NCBI RefSeq assembly: GCF_001875665.1
Contig: NZ_MLAL01000040.1
Span: forward strand, 1-46,150
DNA: 46,150 bases
Source: Corynebacterium sp. NML130628
GTDB taxonomy: Bacteria > Actinomycetota > Actinomycetes > Mycobacteriales > Mycobacteriaceae
Direction of reading: 5' to 3'
Position numbers and translations under genes: made by a program. Numbering within the stretch: position 1 is the stretch's first letter; each line of letters starts with the position of its first letter. Shown piece by piece: positions 23,047-34,039 of the stretch. The notes beneath the pieces were generated by a model. That model was not told the DNA's origin, did no database searches, and saw only the letters and a program-made list of their open reading frames with translations.

Positions 23047-24053
23047 GGTCGCGGCTGCTCCTCCCGCAGCGGACGGCGCTCTGGGCGCTCCGGTGGTGGG
23101 TTGCCATCAATCTTGAGCACTTCGCGCCCGGCGGTCGCGGACCCGGTCAGCGTAGCGAACTGCCCCTCCGGGTTAGAGAAAACCAGCGCGCAGTTCACGC
23201 TGCGCGAACCACCCTCCCACGCCGATGTCTTCTGCGTGGTCCAGAACGGTTGCAGTGCGATCTGGTAGAGGTTTTCCTCCGCCCCCATGTATTTTTGGGC
23301 GGCGTCGGTGCACACGTCGCGCAGGTACTCGTCCTGCTCCTCGACGCTCGGGGTGTGGTCGGGGAAGACCTGTTTGAGGTTGACCGTGCTGGTGATCTCC
23401 ATCTGGTGCGGCTCGTTGCAGTCCACAGTGCTCAGACTGGAGGCGCCGTCGATGGCGACGCACTCCCCGGGCTGGAAGGTGCGCGCCTGGTCCTGCTCGG
23501 ATACGCGGCCGGTGGTCAGGATCGGGGTGCCGTCGCGGTCGGTCTCCTGCAGGCCGCACAGCATGGTGCGGTCGCCCTGCTCCCACGCGGCCGCCGGTGG
23601 CAGGATCGGCGCGATGGAGTAGCGCCCGTTCGGGTCGAAGGTGCCGTTGAGGTAGCGAAGGCTTGCGCCGCCGCACAGCTCCTCGCGCAGTTGTGCCTGG
23701 CGGGTTTGGTTCGGCATCGGCGCAGAAGGCCCGAACTCGGAGGTGGGGTAGGTGGACAGGTCTTCGCGCGCGGAGACCTCAAAGCGGTGCTCAAGTGAGC
23801 AGTCGGTTTGCTCGAAGGCGGTGATGTGGCCTTCGGCGTCGGCTTCCCAGGTCAGGCAGGCGCCTTGGTCCGCTGTGGTGAACGGCGCTGGCTTGTTTTT
23901 GCTCAGGCGCTTCGGAGTGGACGTCGATACCTCAGATGATCCAGTGCTGCCTTGCGGCGCGGGCGACGCGTTGTAGGTGTAGGAGCCGAATCCGACCGCA
24001 CCCGCGAGCAGCGCGACGAGAAAGCCGCGCAGCGCTGTTGTCTTGGTAGCCAT
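23043..24053 (-). CDS. Septum-formation-domain membrane-anchored protein
   Basis: A 336-residue protein with an N-terminal signal anchor (TALRGFLVALLAGAVGFGSY) and two extracytoplasmic Septum_form-like units. Each starts with G(A/E)C and contains a TDC or VDC and an H: GACLTWEADAEG...TDCSLEHRFEV and GECVAIDGASS...VDCNEPHQMEI. Paired cysteines suggest disulfides. The C-terminus is Pro/Arg-rich (PPERPERRPLREEQPRP). The family is associated with septation in actinobacteria, but the mechanism is unclear. Start ATG follows GGAAAGG nine bases after the farR-like gene, so these form one operon with the zincin gene. Confidence 0.8.
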   Translation of the reverse strand: MATKTTALRGFLVALLAGAVGFGSYTYNASPAPQGSTGSSEVSTSTPKRLSKNKPAPFTTADQGACLTWEADAEGHITAFEQTDCSLEHRFEVSAREDLSTYPTSEFGPSAPMPNQTRQAQLREELCGGASLRYLNGTFDPNGRYSIAPILPPAAAWEQGDRTMLCGLQETDRDGTPILTTGRVSEQDQARTFQPGECVAIDGASSLSTVDCNEPHQMEITSTVNLKQVFPDHTPSVEEQDEYLRDVCTDAAQKYMGAEENLYQIALQPFWTTQKTSAWEGGSRSVNCALVFSNPEGQFATLTGSATAGREVLKIDGNPPPERPERRPLREEQPRP

Positions 24054-24062
24054 GTGCCTTTC

Positions 24063-24812
24063 CTATCCCTCGAGGTTGCGCAATACCTGTGTGTGCAGAC
24101 TGTAGCGGTCCGTACGGTACACACTGGCACAGTATTCCACACGCGTGCCGTGGCTTTGCGCATAGCGCACGATTCGCAGCAGCGCGCGGTTCGTGGGCAC
24201 GTCGAGCAGCGCGGCGACGCGGGAGTCAGCGTTGACTGCGGTCACGGTCTGTTCCGCCTTGGTGATGCCGAGGCCGTAGCGCCGGTCGAGCACCTCGTAC
24301 ACGGAGGCTTGCAGGTCGTGTTCCAGCAGGTCGGGGACGAGCTCGCCGTGGTACCAGCCGTCGTCGACGGCGTAGGGCTGGGCGTCGCCAAGCCGGAGGC
24401 GACGCAGATGAATGTGCTCGGCGTGCGGCGGGGTGCCGAAGTACTCAGCGACCTCTCGTGGTGCGGCCGCGCGCTCCGCCAGCAAAATACTTGACGACGC
24501 CACTACGCCCTGCGCCTGCATCTCCTCAGAAAAGCTGGCAAGCTGCAGCTTGCTCACCAGCGGGCTCGGCGCCACGAACGTGCCCTTACCGCGCACGCGG
24601 CGGAGTTTTCCCTGGGCGACGAGATCCCCGATCGCGCGGCGCACCGTGATGCGTGAGACGTTATAGGTCTCTTCGAGGGCGCGTTCGCCGGGCAGCGGGT
24701 CTCCTGGAGACAGCTCATTGCGGCAGTACTCTTCGAGGATGATGCGTAGTTGCGCGTGTTTCGGGAGGGGGCCTTCCTGGATTTTGGTGGGGGGCTGCTC
24801 GGGCGTGGACAT
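24063..24812 (-). CDS. farR: GntR/HutC-family transcriptional regulator (FarR-like)
   Basis: A 249-residue regulator with an N-terminal GntR winged helix (PLPGERALEETYNVSRITVR, then GKLRRVRGKGTFVAPSP) and a UTRA effector domain (~residues 95-245, with SVYEVLDRRYGLGITKAEQT). In C. glutamicum the GntR regulator FarR lies next to serS; FarR has been linked to amino-acid and central metabolism. The symbol rests on that neighbourhood plus the family and is therefore tentative. The start is ATG 24812, with TATGGT six bases upstream (24819-24824), overlapping a GGTGGGGGT that could act as ribosome-binding site. Confidence 0.8.
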   Translation of the reverse strand: MSTPEQPPTKIQEGPLPKHAQLRIILEEYCRNELSPGDPLPGERALEETYNVSRITVRRAIGDLVAQGKLRRVRGKGTFVAPSPLVSKLQLASFSEEMQAQGVVASSSILLAERAAAPREVAEYFGTPPHAEHIHLRRLRLGDAQPYAVDDGWYHGELVPDLLEHDLQASVYEVLDRRYGLGITKAEQTVTAVNADSRVAALLDVPTNRALLRIVRYAQSHGTRVEYCASVYRTDRYSLHTQVLRNLEG

Positions 24813-24887
24813 ACCCCCACCATAGCGCACTGGTTATTACCAGAAGTGGCTGGTGGCGCAGGTGGCGTATCGAAGGGCAGAACCAGG

Positions 24888-24893
24888 TAGAGT
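24888..24893 (+). promoter_or_regulatory. -10 box of serS
   Basis: TAGAGT ends seven bases before GTG 24901. There is no purine-rich ribosome-binding site at the proper distance, so a leaderless mRNA is likely; the position also fixes GTG 24901 as start rather than an upstream codon. Confidence 0.6.
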
Positions 24894-24900
24894 TGTGAGC

Positions 24901-26154
24901 GTGATTGATCTGAAATTTCTGCGCGACCATGCAAACGACGTCCGAGAGTCCCAGACCGCCCGTGGCGAGGATCCCTCCCTCGTCGATCAGCTGCTCACCG
25001 CCGACGAGCGGCGCCGCCAGGCAATCCAGGCAGCCGATGAGCTGCGTGCGGAACAGAAGGCCTTCGGCAAGAAGATTGGCCAGGCTTCCCCTGAGGAGCG
25101 CCCGGCGCTGCTCGAGGGCTCGAACGAGCTGAAGGCCAAGGTCAAGGCCGCCGAAGCGGAGCGGGATGAGGCCGAGGAGGCCGTGCGCGAGCTGCAGTAC
25201 AAGATCCCGAACCCGATCCAGGGTGCCCCTGCCGGCGGCGAGGAGGACTTCGTCGTCCTTGAGCACGTCGGCGAGGTCCCGAGCTTCGACTTCGAGGTCA
25301 AAGATCACCTTGAGCTTGGCGAGCACCTCGGGATTATCGACACGAAGCGTGGCACCAAGGTCGGCGGCGCGCGCTTCTACTACCTGGTCGGCGACGGCGC
25401 TTGGATGCAGCTGGGCATGATGATGCTCGCCGCCCAGAAGGCCCGCGAGGCCGGCTTTAAGGTCATGATCCCGCCGGTGCTGGTCCGCCCCGACGTCATG
25501 CAGGGCACCGGCTTCCTCGACGAGCACGACGAGGAGATCTACTACCTCGAGCGCGACGACCTCTACCTGGTGGGCACCTCCGAGGTGGCGCTGGCAGGCT
25601 ACCACACCGACGAAATCATTGACCTTTCGGACGGCCCGTTGCTCTACGCAGGGTGGTCCAGCTGCTTCCGCCGCGAGGCAGGCTCCTACGGCAAGGACAC
25701 CCGCGGCATCCTGCGCGTTCACCAATTCGACAAGCTGGAGATGTTTGCGTACTGCAAGCCGGAGGATGCCGAGGAGATGCACCAGAAGTTGCTGGGCCTC
25801 GAGCGCGACATGCTCGCCGCCGTTGAGGTGCCGTACCGCGTCATTGACATCGCCGCCGGCGACCTCGGTTCCTCGGCCGCGCGCAAGTTCGATACCGAGG
25901 CGTGGGTGCCTTCGCAAGGCACGTACCGCGAGCTGACGTCGACGTCGAACTGCACCACCTTCCAGGCGCGCCGCCTCGGCATCCGTTACCGCGACGAAGA
26001 CGGCAAGACCCAAACCGCCGCCACCCTGAACGGCACGCTGGCGACGACGCGCTGGCTCGTCGCCATCCTCGAAAACAACCAGCAGGCGGACGGCTCCGTG
26101 AAGGTGCCGGAAGCGCTGCGCCCGTGGGTTGGGAAGGACGTACTGGTTCCCTAA
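24901..26154 (+). CDS. serS: Seryl-tRNA synthetase
   Basis: A 417-residue class II aminoacyl-tRNA synthetase that charges tRNA-Ser. It begins [17 protein letters not shown] (GTG start) and has the N-terminal antiparallel coiled-coil tRNA-binding arm (~residues 25-105). Motif 2 ([18 protein letters not shown]) and motif 3 ([18 protein letters not shown]) of the catalytic core are intact, as is [11 protein letters not shown] for serine binding. Length is normal. The stop overlaps the ATG of the acyltransferase gene (TAATG), starting a four-gene run that ends with glpK. Confidence 0.97.
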   Translation: MIDLKFLRDHANDVRESQTARGEDPSLVDQLLTADERRRQAIQAADELRAEQKAFGKKIGQASPEERPALLEGSNELKAKVKAAEAERDEAEEAVRELQYKIPNPIQGAPAGGEEDFVVLEHVGEVPSFDFEVKDHLELGEHLGIIDTKRGTKVGGARFYYLVGDGAWMQLGMMMLAAQKAREAGFKVMIPPVLVRPDVMQGTGFLDEHDEEIYYLERDDLYLVGTSEVALAGYHTDEIIDLSDGPLLYAGWSSCFRREAGSYGKDTRGILRVHQFDKLEMFAYCKPEDAEEMHQKLLGLERDMLAAVEVPYRVIDIAAGDLGSSAARKFDTEAWVPSQGTYRELTSTSNCTTFQARRLGIRYRDEDGKTQTAATLNGTLATTRWLVAILENNQQADGSVKVPEALRPWVGKDVLVP

Positions 26155-26975
26155 TGCGCACCCTCGATGGACTGTTTGAAGTAGCGGACGGCTATACCGC
26201 CCCGCGCCCGCACAGCGGCGACATGCACAACCGCTTCTACCAGCGGATTGTGCGCGCGGCGAAGCGCTACTTCCGGTTCGCCGGAACGAAGGCGACGGTC
26301 CACGGCCTCGAGCACATCCCGCTGGATGGCGGGGCGATGCTGGCCATCAACCACACCGGCTACCTTGACTTCATGCTGGCAGGCATCGGCCCCTACCTGC
26401 GCGGGGAGCGCCTCGTGCGCTTCATGGCGAAGAAGGAAGTCTTTGACATTCCGGTGTTGCGGTGGCTGCTGCGCAACATGGGCCACGTCCCCGTGGACCG
26501 CTCAGCAGGAGCCGGGGCTATCGACGCCGCCGTTGACGCCCTGCGCGAAGGGGCGATCGTCGGCATCTTCCCCGAAGGCACCATCTCCCGCTCCTTCGAA
26601 CTTGCAGACTTCAAGACTGGCGCCGTGCGCATCGCCAAACAAGCCGGTGTGCCGCTCGTGCCGTGTGTCATCTGGGGGTCCCAGCGGCTGTGGACCAAGG
26701 ACCAGCCGAAACGGCTCGGGCGGTCCAAGATCCCCGTCATCATCCGCTACGGCGAGCCCGTCTCCCTCGACGGCACCGTCGAGGACGCAACCGCCAGGCT
26801 CAAGGTCGCCATGCAGACGATGCTGGAAGACATCCGCGACGAATACAACAGGCGCTTCGGCCCATTCGAGCCCGGCGAAGCCTGGATGCCGGCCTCACTC
26901 GGTGGGAGCGCGCCAACCTTGGAAGAAGCAGCCGAAATTCGCCGAAAAGAACGCGAGGCAAAGAAAGGGAAATAA
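26154..26975 (+). CDS. 1-acyl-glycerol-3-phosphate acyltransferase (PlsC-like)
   Basis: A 273-residue LPLAT-family acyltransferase expected to acylate lysophosphatidate in phospholipid synthesis. Block I is INHTGYLD (His and Asp four apart, the catalytic pair), block III is FPEGTIS, and VPLVPCVIWGSQRLW is the later hydrophobic block. No strong TM is seen; it is probably a peripheral membrane protein. The C-terminal ~25 residues are charged (EEAAEIRRKEREAKKGK). It starts on the last base of the serS stop and is followed after one base by the HAD gene. Confidence 0.88.
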   Translation: MRTLDGLFEVADGYTAPRPHSGDMHNRFYQRIVRAAKRYFRFAGTKATVHGLEHIPLDGGAMLAINHTGYLDFMLAGIGPYLRGERLVRFMAKKEVFDIPVLRWLLRNMGHVPVDRSAGAGAIDAAVDALREGAIVGIFPEGTISRSFELADFKTGAVRIAKQAGVPLVPCVIWGSQRLWTKDQPKRLGRSKIPVIIRYGEPVSLDGTVEDATARLKVAMQTMLEDIRDEYNRRFGPFEPGEAWMPASLGGSAPTLEEAAEIRRKEREAKKGK

Positions 26976-26976
26976 C

Positions 26977-27804
26977 ATGAACGCCCCCAGCCTGATCATC
27001 AGTGACATCGATGGCACATTCCTCAACTCCTACGGACGGGTGACCCCGCGCCTGTTGGAGGTCGTCGCGCGGGCTGTGCGCGGCGGAACCAAGTTCGCGT
27101 TAGCCACCGGGCGCCCCCACCGCTGGCTACTGCCGGTGCTGGAGCAGCTGCCGTTTGAGCCGGTCTGCGTGGCCGCGAACGGCGCCGTGATTTACGACCC
27201 CGAGCACGACGAAGTGGTCAAGTCCTTCGCGCTGTCCCCAGAGAGTATGGAGGAGACGGTGGAGGTCGTCGAAAAGGTGATGGGGGAGGCTGGTGTGACC
27301 GTGGGCTACGGGGTGGAGCGGCTGAGCCAAAGCGCGCTCGACCCGGAAGAAGAATGCTTCCTCATCACACCCGAGTACAACCCTGACGCCTGGGACGCCC
27401 GCTTCGGCGTCGTCCACGTCGAGGAACTGCTTGCGGAGCCAGCCGCGAAGCTGCTGGTTCGCTGCCCCGACCTGATGGCGGCGGAGATGTTCGACATGAT
27501 CGCCCCCGAGATCGACCAGGACATCGCGCACGTCACCTACTCGATGGAGGAGGGGCTGCTCGAGTTCTCGCGCCCCGGCGTGACGAAGGCAGCAGGGGTG
27601 TCGTACCTGGCGGCGCAGTACGGCATCGACCCGTCCCAGGTGGTGGCGTTCGGCGACATGCAGAACGATGTCGAGATGCTGGCGTGGGCCGGCATGGGCG
27701 TCGCTATGGGGAACGCGACCGAAGCGGTGAAGGACGCCGCTGACACGGTGACCGCGTCGAACGACGAAGACGGCGTGGCGAAGGTATTGGAGCACTGGTT
27801 TTAA
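26977..27804 (+). CDS. Cof-type HAD hydrolase
   Basis: A 275-residue HAD phosphatase with motif I in ISDIDGTFLN (nucleophile and acid/base Asp), motif II LATGRPH, the cap region with KLLVRCP, and motif IV VVAFGDMQNDVEML. A C2B-type cap between motifs II and IV marks it as Cof/sugar-phosphatase type. The start codon follows the acyltransferase stop by one base, after AAGAAAGGGAAA. The substrate is unknown; the link to acyltransferase and glycerol kinase hints at a glycerol- or sugar-phosphate, as inference only. Confidence 0.9.
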   Translation: MNAPSLIISDIDGTFLNSYGRVTPRLLEVVARAVRGGTKFALATGRPHRWLLPVLEQLPFEPVCVAANGAVIYDPEHDEVVKSFALSPESMEETVEVVEKVMGEAGVTVGYGVERLSQSALDPEEECFLITPEYNPDAWDARFGVVHVEELLAEPAAKLLVRCPDLMAAEMFDMIAPEIDQDIAHVTYSMEEGLLEFSRPGVTKAAGVSYLAAQYGIDPSQVVAFGDMQNDVEMLAWAGMGVAMGNATEAVKDAADTVTASNDEDGVAKVLEHWF

Positions 27805-27807
27805 CTC

Positions 27808-29268
27808 ATGACGTTGCTGGCGGCTATTGATCAAGGCACAACATCAACTCGGTTCGTAGTCGCCACTACGGGCGGCACGGTGATCGCGCAAGCGCAATTC
27901 GAGCACCGGCAGATCCTGCCCCGCGAGGGCTGGGTCGAGCACGACCCGCTCGAGATCTGGCGCAACACGCGCCGCGCCATGAGCGACGCCGTGGCCAGCG
28001 CAGATATCGACGAAGCCGCCATCGCCACGCTTGGGTTGACCAACCAGCGCGAAACCGCCGTCATCTGGGAACGCGACACCGGCAGGCCCATCTACAACGC
28101 CATCGTGTGGCAGGACACCCGCACCACCTACGACGGCGACGCCACCGAGTTCCAGGCCACCACCGGCTTGCTGCGCAACTCCTACCCGGCAGGGCCGAAG
28201 TGGGCCTGGATCCTCGACCACGTCGACGGCGCCCGCGAGCGCGCCGCCCGCGGCGAACTGCTCGCCGGGACCATGGACACCTGGCTGATCTGGAACCTCA
28301 CCGGCGGGCAACGCGACCCGGACAGCGCGCAGCACGTCACCGACGTGACGAACGCCAGCCGCACACTCCTGATGGACCTGGAATCCCTCCAATGGGACCC
28401 CGCCCTGTGCGAAGCCATCGGCGTGCCGCCCGAAATCCTGCCGGAGATCAGGCCCTCCGTCGGCGACTTCGGCCAGGTCCGCAACCAAGGCCCGCTGGCC
28501 AACGTGCCGATCTGCGGGGTACTCGGCGATCAACAAGCGGCGCTCTTCGGCCAAGGCGGCCTCGAGGAGGGCGCCGCGAAAATGACCTACGGCACCGGCC
28601 TGTTCATGCTGCTCAACACCGGCACCACGCCCACCTTCAGTGAGACCGGCATGCTCAGCACCGTCGCCTACCAGCGCGCCGGGCAGCCCGCCGTCTACGC
28701 GCTGGAGGGCTCCGTGGCGATGGGCGGCTCCCTCATCCAGTGGCTGCGCGACCAGCTCGGGATCCTGCGCACCGCCGCCGAATCCGAGCAACTTGCCGGT
28801 GAGGTTCCGGACAGTGGCGGCGTCGTCATCGTGCCTGCGTTCTCTGGGCTGTTCGCCCCGCGGTGGCGCCCCGACGCCCGTGGCGTGATCACCGGACTGA
28901 CCCGCTTCGTGGACCGCCGCCACATTGCGCGCGCCGCCCTCGAAGCCACCTGCCTGCAAACCCGTGAGGTTGTCGAAGCGATGGGCGCCGAACTACGCGA
29001 GCTGCGCGTCGACGGCGGCATGACCTCCAACGATCTGCTCATGCAGATGCAGGCTGACATCCTAGGAACAAAGGTTGTGCGCCCCGGCAACATCGAAACG
29101 ACGGTGATGGGCGCGGCTTCGGCGGCGGGGATGGGCGCCGGATGTATCGATGCCCCACTTTCCCTCGGCACGCCTACAACCTGGGAAGATACGGCAAACG
29201 CGGCGACTCGCGAAACGCTTGTCGCCGCGTGGGAAGACGCAGTGCGCCGTTCCTACAACCTTGCTTAG
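27808..29268 (+). CDS. glpK: Glycerol kinase
   Basis: A 486-residue FGGY-family kinase making glycerol-3-phosphate from glycerol and ATP. The ATP/glycerol site elements are visible: [14 protein letters not shown] at the start, [45 protein letters not shown] and [12 protein letters not shown], with [15 protein letters not shown] near the C-terminus. It is slightly shorter than the ~500 residues common in other bacteria but has no missing block. It begins three bases after the HAD stop. The stop is 13 bp from the convergent amidase gene. Glycerol phosphorylation next to a PlsC-like gene suggests a lipid-supply unit. Confidence 0.95.
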   Translation: MTLLAAIDQGTTSTRFVVATTGGTVIAQAQFEHRQILPREGWVEHDPLEIWRNTRRAMSDAVASADIDEAAIATLGLTNQRETAVIWERDTGRPIYNAIVWQDTRTTYDGDATEFQATTGLLRNSYPAGPKWAWILDHVDGARERAARGELLAGTMDTWLIWNLTGGQRDPDSAQHVTDVTNASRTLLMDLESLQWDPALCEAIGVPPEILPEIRPSVGDFGQVRNQGPLANVPICGVLGDQQAALFGQGGLEEGAAKMTYGTGLFMLLNTGTTPTFSETGMLSTVAYQRAGQPAVYALEGSVAMGGSLIQWLRDQLGILRTAAESEQLAGEVPDSGGVVIVPAFSGLFAPRWRPDARGVITGLTRFVDRRHIARAALEATCLQTREVVEAMGAELRELRVDGGMTSNDLLMQMQADILGTKVVRPGNIETTVMGAASAAGMGAGCIDAPLSLGTPTTWEDTANAATRETLVAAWEDAVRRSYNLA

Positions 29269-29281
29269 CTGCTAGCCGGAG

Positions 29282-31168
29282 CTAGTGCACGCCGATGTTG
29301 ATGGTATTGGTGTGCTGGTTGTACGTGATCTCGCCGCCCTGGAAGTCGACGCGGAAGAGGCCGTCGCCAATCGGATGCTCGGAGTTGACCGGCAGGCCGA
29401 GCGGGCCGGCGTCGAGACCTTGCTGGAGCCAGGCGTTCGCGATCTTCGAGAACATGGTGAAGGCTTCGCCCTTCGCGTTGCGTACGGCGATGCCGTTCTG
29501 GAAGAACCCGAAGTCGTTACCGCCCACGCCGCCGACGCCACCCAGGAGCGCGCCGAGCGTCGGCTCGAACTGCTTCCACACCGCCGCAAGGTCATCCTGA
29601 CCCGCGAACTTCAGCATCGGCTCGATGTACGGCGCGATCTTCTGCAGCGTCAATCCCGGAGCGATCTCCACGCCTGCGATATTCTTGAAGCCCCCCGGCA
29701 GGAGGTCGTTGGCCTTCGCGTAGAGGAAAATCAGGCCGGCCAAGGTGCCGACGGCCGCTGCGATCGCCACTGCGTCACCCGAAGCGATACGTGACAGGGA
29801 AATGTTGTCGGAGGAACCAGAGTTCGTCACCTGCGTCGTGGTGCCGTCAGGGTTGGTGACACTATCCTGATTCTTCTTTGAAGAACCGAGCCGCTCGAGC
29901 AAGTCGCCCACCGTGGTGTCGGTGACTGGGCCCGTGTAGTCGCCAGGAGGCGTGAACCCAGAATTGTTGCGCAGCGAACGGTACTTCGTGTTCGCGATGG
30001 TGCGCACCGTGCTCATGCGGTCGTAGAGGTTCTGGCCGGGGCACTCGTTGTAGTGGAAGTCCCGGTGGGCGTTGATGTTCGGGAACATCCCGCCCTGGCC
30101 GGCCCGGTACTTGCTGCCACTGAAGTCGAAGTCTGCGTAGTGGTAGCTGGAACCCATCGGATCGAACCCCGCGACGGCGGCCTTCCAACCGATGATGTCG
30201 CCCAACGCCTGCAGCGACGCCTGCGTCGGCACCGCCGTCTGGTAGTTACCAAGCACGGAAACGCCCCAGGTGTTCTGGTTGAAGCCACCCACGTGCGCAC
30301 CCTGGACCGCGCGGTCGAGCCCGCCGTAGCGGCCCTCGTAGATGTTGCCGTACTTATCCACCATGGCGTTGTAGCCCACATCGCCCCAGCCCAAGGTGTA
30401 GGTGTGGTAGTTCCAGATGCCGCGCACGATGCCCGGCGCCTGCGCCTCGGTGTAGTTGTTGGAGCCAGCGGTGTGGTGCACCGTCGCGGCCGTAACCGGC
30501 TCGGTGTAGGTCGGGTTGCTGTTCTTCCCGGCACCCCACTGGGCGCGCGTGATCACCTTTGGCATCCCGTAGGTGTAGGAGTCCACGACCGGTTTGATGG
30601 TGCCGTTCGTGGTGCCGGTGCCGCCGTCGATAAACACGGCCTGGATGTCAGTCGCCGTATTCGGCGCTGTGGAGCCCTTGCGGCCGTTCTCCAAGAGGTC
30701 AACGTTGCCCGTGGAAACCTGGACGCGCTTCGTCGGCTCCACGAAGATTGGCTCGGTGCCGAACGTGTCGGTCCCCGGTGCCGCGTCGAGCGGATCCATC
30801 TCGAACCACTCTGTCCACGTGCCGTCCCCGCGCTGGGAGCGCACGTAGGCGACAATGTCGCGGTCGCCCTTCCACGTCAGCCCGAACATGGTGAACTCGC
30901 GGTCGCGCGTGAACTCCTTGACCACGCGGCGCTCCTCGGTCTCCCCGCCCTGGGTGCGCACCGCCGCGTCATCCACGGTGATGTTCGCGCCCGTTGCGAA
31001 GGATTCGCTGGCGTTATAGACGTCCATCTGTGCCGGGGCCGCCGACTGGACCTGGACAATGTGGTTGCCGCCGAACGCTGCGGTCACGGCGAGGGCCACG
31101 GACATCACCGCAGCCATGAGAGGGCGCACCCTGCTGGGTGACCCGTTCAGGCGTTTGCGTTGTTGCAC
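29282..31168 (-). CDS. Secreted N-acetylmuramoyl-L-alanine amidase (PGRP type) with LGFP unit
   Basis: A 628-residue exported cell-wall hydrolase. Residues ~1-45 are a signal peptide (basic start, MAAVMSVALAVTAAFGG). Residues ~65-180 are a beta-rich N-terminal domain. The amidase_2/PGRP domain (~200-400) carries the zinc ligands: His in AATVHHTAGSNN (~231), His in NINAHRDF (~365) and Cys in YNECPGQN, with the YNAMVDKYGNIYEGR core. After a linker and a hydrophobic segment (AVAIAAAVGTLAGLIFLY), the C-terminus holds one LGFP unit (QGLDAGPLGLPVNSEH). It should cleave the stem peptide from peptidoglycan. It is divergent from glf, the galactan-precursor gene. Confidence 0.92.
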   Translation of the reverse strand: MQQRKRLNGSPSRVRPLMAAVMSVALAVTAAFGGNHIVQVQSAAPAQMDVYNASESFATGANITVDDAAVRTQGGETEERRVVKEFTRDREFTMFGLTWKGDRDIVAYVRSQRGDGTWTEWFEMDPLDAAPGTDTFGTEPIFVEPTKRVQVSTGNVDLLENGRKGSTAPNTATDIQAVFIDGGTGTTNGTIKPVVDSYTYGMPKVITRAQWGAGKNSNPTYTEPVTAATVHHTAGSNNYTEAQAPGIVRGIWNYHTYTLGWGDVGYNAMVDKYGNIYEGRYGGLDRAVQGAHVGGFNQNTWGVSVLGNYQTAVPTQASLQALGDIIGWKAAVAGFDPMGSSYHYADFDFSGSKYRAGQGGMFPNINAHRDFHYNECPGQNLYDRMSTVRTIANTKYRSLRNNSGFTPPGDYTGPVTDTTVGDLLERLGSSKKNQDSVTNPDGTTTQVTNSGSSDNISLSRIASGDAVAIAAAVGTLAGLIFLYAKANDLLPGGFKNIAGVEIAPGLTLQKIAPYIEPMLKFAGQDDLAAVWKQFEPTLGALLGGVGGVGGNDFGFFQNGIAVRNAKGEAFTMFSKIANAWLQQGLDAGPLGLPVNSEHPIGDGLFRVDFQGGEITYNQHTNTINIGVH

Positions 31169-31226
31169 GATTCAACTCCTGTGGCTATAGGGAAATAAGT
31201 GTCTCCAGAGCAGTCTAGTGCAAGTT

Positions 31227-31253
31227 CAAGTCTCAAGTGAATCTTGAGACTTG
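31227..31253. promoter_or_regulatory. Perfect 11-bp inverted repeat between amidase gene and glf
   Basis: CAAGTCTCAAG (31227-31237) and CTTGAGACTTG (31243-31253) are exact reverse complements around a 5-bp spacer. It lies 59 bp before the amidase start and 50 bp before glf, in the divergent promoter region. Symmetry and position suggest an operator for a dimeric regulator; no known corynebacterial consensus comes to mind. Confidence 0.6.
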
Positions 31254-31291
31254 TGGCGTGTCGCGCGGAGGGGCGTCGAAACGAAATGTGA

Positions 31292-32482
<1,191 letters not shown>

Positions 32483-32514
32483 GGGGTCGTTGTTTGTGCA
32501 GCGCGTAGCTTGGG

Positions 32515-32558
32515 TTGCTCGGGCTGCTCGCGTTGCTCGGGTTGCTCGGGTTGCTCGG
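32515..32558. repeat. 9-bp tandem repeat (about five copies)
   Basis: Units TTGCTCGGG, CTGCTCGCG, TTGCTCGGG, TTGCTCGGG and TTGCTCGG follow each other without gaps between glf and the first locus C repeat element, into whose left end the last unit runs. Short tandem repeats such as this can vary in copy number. Confidence 0.85.
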
Positions 32559-32730
32559 CACCAAATTCCTTTTCGCAGCGGTGGCGACCTGGTCTTTTGC
32601 GAACCTGCCTCTCCAAAAAGCGGGAATCTGGTGCAACAGTATTCGAGCCTGACACCAAATTCCCTCACTCAGGAGTCGCGAACTGGGGAAACGGCACGCC
32701 CCTGTCCCGAAAAGTAGGGATTTGGTGCGC
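32558..32730. repeat. Two tandem copies of the ~80-bp inverted-end repeat (locus C)
   Basis: Unit 1 (32558-32634) begins GCACCAAATTCC and ends GGAATCTGGTGC; these ends are exact complements apart from one position. Unit 2 (32651-32730) begins GACACCAAATTCC and ends GGGATTTGGTGCGC. They lie between glf and the convergent fic gene. No gene is seen in 32483-32811. Confidence 0.8.
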
Positions 32731-32811
32731 GCCACTCTCAGCCCGACGCTGTTAGCCCGACGCGACGCTACGCCTTCTTGCCGAAGGCATCGCGGCGCTG
32801 AGCTCTGCGCC

Positions 32812-33981
32812 TCAAGTGCGTCGCCTCCGCTCGGCGAACTCATCGAGCAAATCCAACACGTCGGGGGCTCGCCAGGCGCGGGTGCGCTTGTCCAGCTGTG
32901 CTCCGGTAACGATGCCGGCCTGCGCGAGTGCTTCGAGCGCATTTCCTGCTGAGGTCTGCGTCCCTCCTAATTCCTCTACCACAATCCGCGTGGTGATTAC
33001 CGGCCGCTGCAACAACAAGGGGAGCACCCTCCATGCAAGGGCATCGGAGCGTGCGGACAACTGTTGCTTCCACTCATCCAGCAGCGTATTCAGTTCATCT
33101 GCGATCCACGTGCCGTACTCGACGGCTTCGAGTGCACTTGCTGCGAAAAGGTTGACGATCTGGTCGGCGTCACCTTGTCGGTATGCGTCCAGCGCAGCAA
33201 AGTAGTCATCAATATGGGATAGCAAACCTGCAGAGATTGGCACCGACCCATTGACGCTGATGTCGTGGGTTTTTAACAGCACATGAACGAGGGCTCTCCC
33301 TGTCCTCCCGTTTCCGTCTGCGAAAGGATGGATGGTTTCCAATTGAGCGTGTGCGATCGCGGCCTGCGCTAACGCTGGGATGTCGCGGCGCGACATGAAC
33401 CTCTCCAGATCCGCCAACAGCTCCGGTACATGATCGTGGTGCGGCGGAACGAACAATGCACCGCCCGGGTGGTGGTTGTGCGGTCCACCGATCCACACCG
33501 GCTGCTCTCGCAGTCGACCTGCGATCCTCGGTGCAGCGTCCTGCAGAAGCACACTGTGCATTGCCAACAACGTTTCAGTTGTTGCTGTATCAACTGCAAT
33601 CGCCCGTTGCATCTGTCGAACATTCGCCACGATCAGCTTTGCATTGGCCGTCCCCGAATCGGAAAGTTCCGCTTCAAATATCTTGCGAGACGAGGAGGTG
33701 AGCTGTTCAATTCTACTCGATGCGACGGACTCACCGCGCAGCAAAAGCGGGATAAAAGGAATGACGTCTGTGGCGTGTGTGGCGTCGAAACGCGTCACCG
33801 CGATGGTTGCTCGATCCGCGGCTGCAAGCGTTTCAGGGCGTAGCTGCAATTCCTCGTCAGCGATGCGCGGGACTATGGCGCTCTCGTACTCTCGCGGCGT
33901 ACGTAGCTGCGCCCGACGCGATATATTCTCGGTTGCAGCCTGCCACGGCAAAGTCTCATAAGTCACACACGGCCAGACCAT
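32812..33981 (-). CDS. Fic-domain AMP-transferase-like protein
   Basis: A 389-residue protein of the Fic_N-Fic-winged-helix class. The catalytic motif is complete: HPFADGNGRTGR (His218). The N-terminal inhibitory motif region reads ESVASSRIEQL, where the usual S/T-xxx-E-G/N ends in Gln, so autoinhibition may be altered. A flap GGALFVPPHHDHVPE precedes the active site. The last ~90 residues form a winged helix (RPVITTRIVVEELGGTQTSA, LAQAGIVTG). Such proteins AMPylate unknown targets. TAACTT seven bases before the ATG (33989-33994) suggests a leaderless mRNA. It lies in an accessory region and is flanked by repeat elements. Confidence 0.9.
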   Translation of the reverse strand: MVWPCVTYETLPWQAATENISRRAQLRTPREYESAIVPRIADEELQLRPETLAAADRATIAVTRFDATHATDVIPFIPLLLRGESVASSRIEQLTSSSRKIFEAELSDSGTANAKLIVANVRQMQRAIAVDTATTETLLAMHSVLLQDAAPRIAGRLREQPVWIGGPHNHHPGGALFVPPHHDHVPELLADLERFMSRRDIPALAQAAIAHAQLETIHPFADGNGRTGRALVHVLLKTHDISVNGSVPISAGLLSHIDDYFAALDAYRQGDADQIVNLFAASALEAVEYGTWIADELNTLLDEWKQQLSARSDALAWRVLPLLLQRPVITTRIVVEELGGTQTSAGNALEALAQAGIVTGAQLDKRTRAWRAPDVLDLLDEFAERRRRT

Positions 33982-33988
33982 ACGTCAT

Positions 33989-33994
33989 AAGTTA
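33989..33994 (-). promoter_or_regulatory. -10 box of the fic gene
   Basis: TAACTT on the minus strand ends seven bases before ATG 33981; no ribosome-binding site is present. Confidence 0.5.
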
Positions 33995-34039
33995 GCATGC
34001 AAAGTTGTGATGTCGTATCCAACCTATAAACGTAGATAA

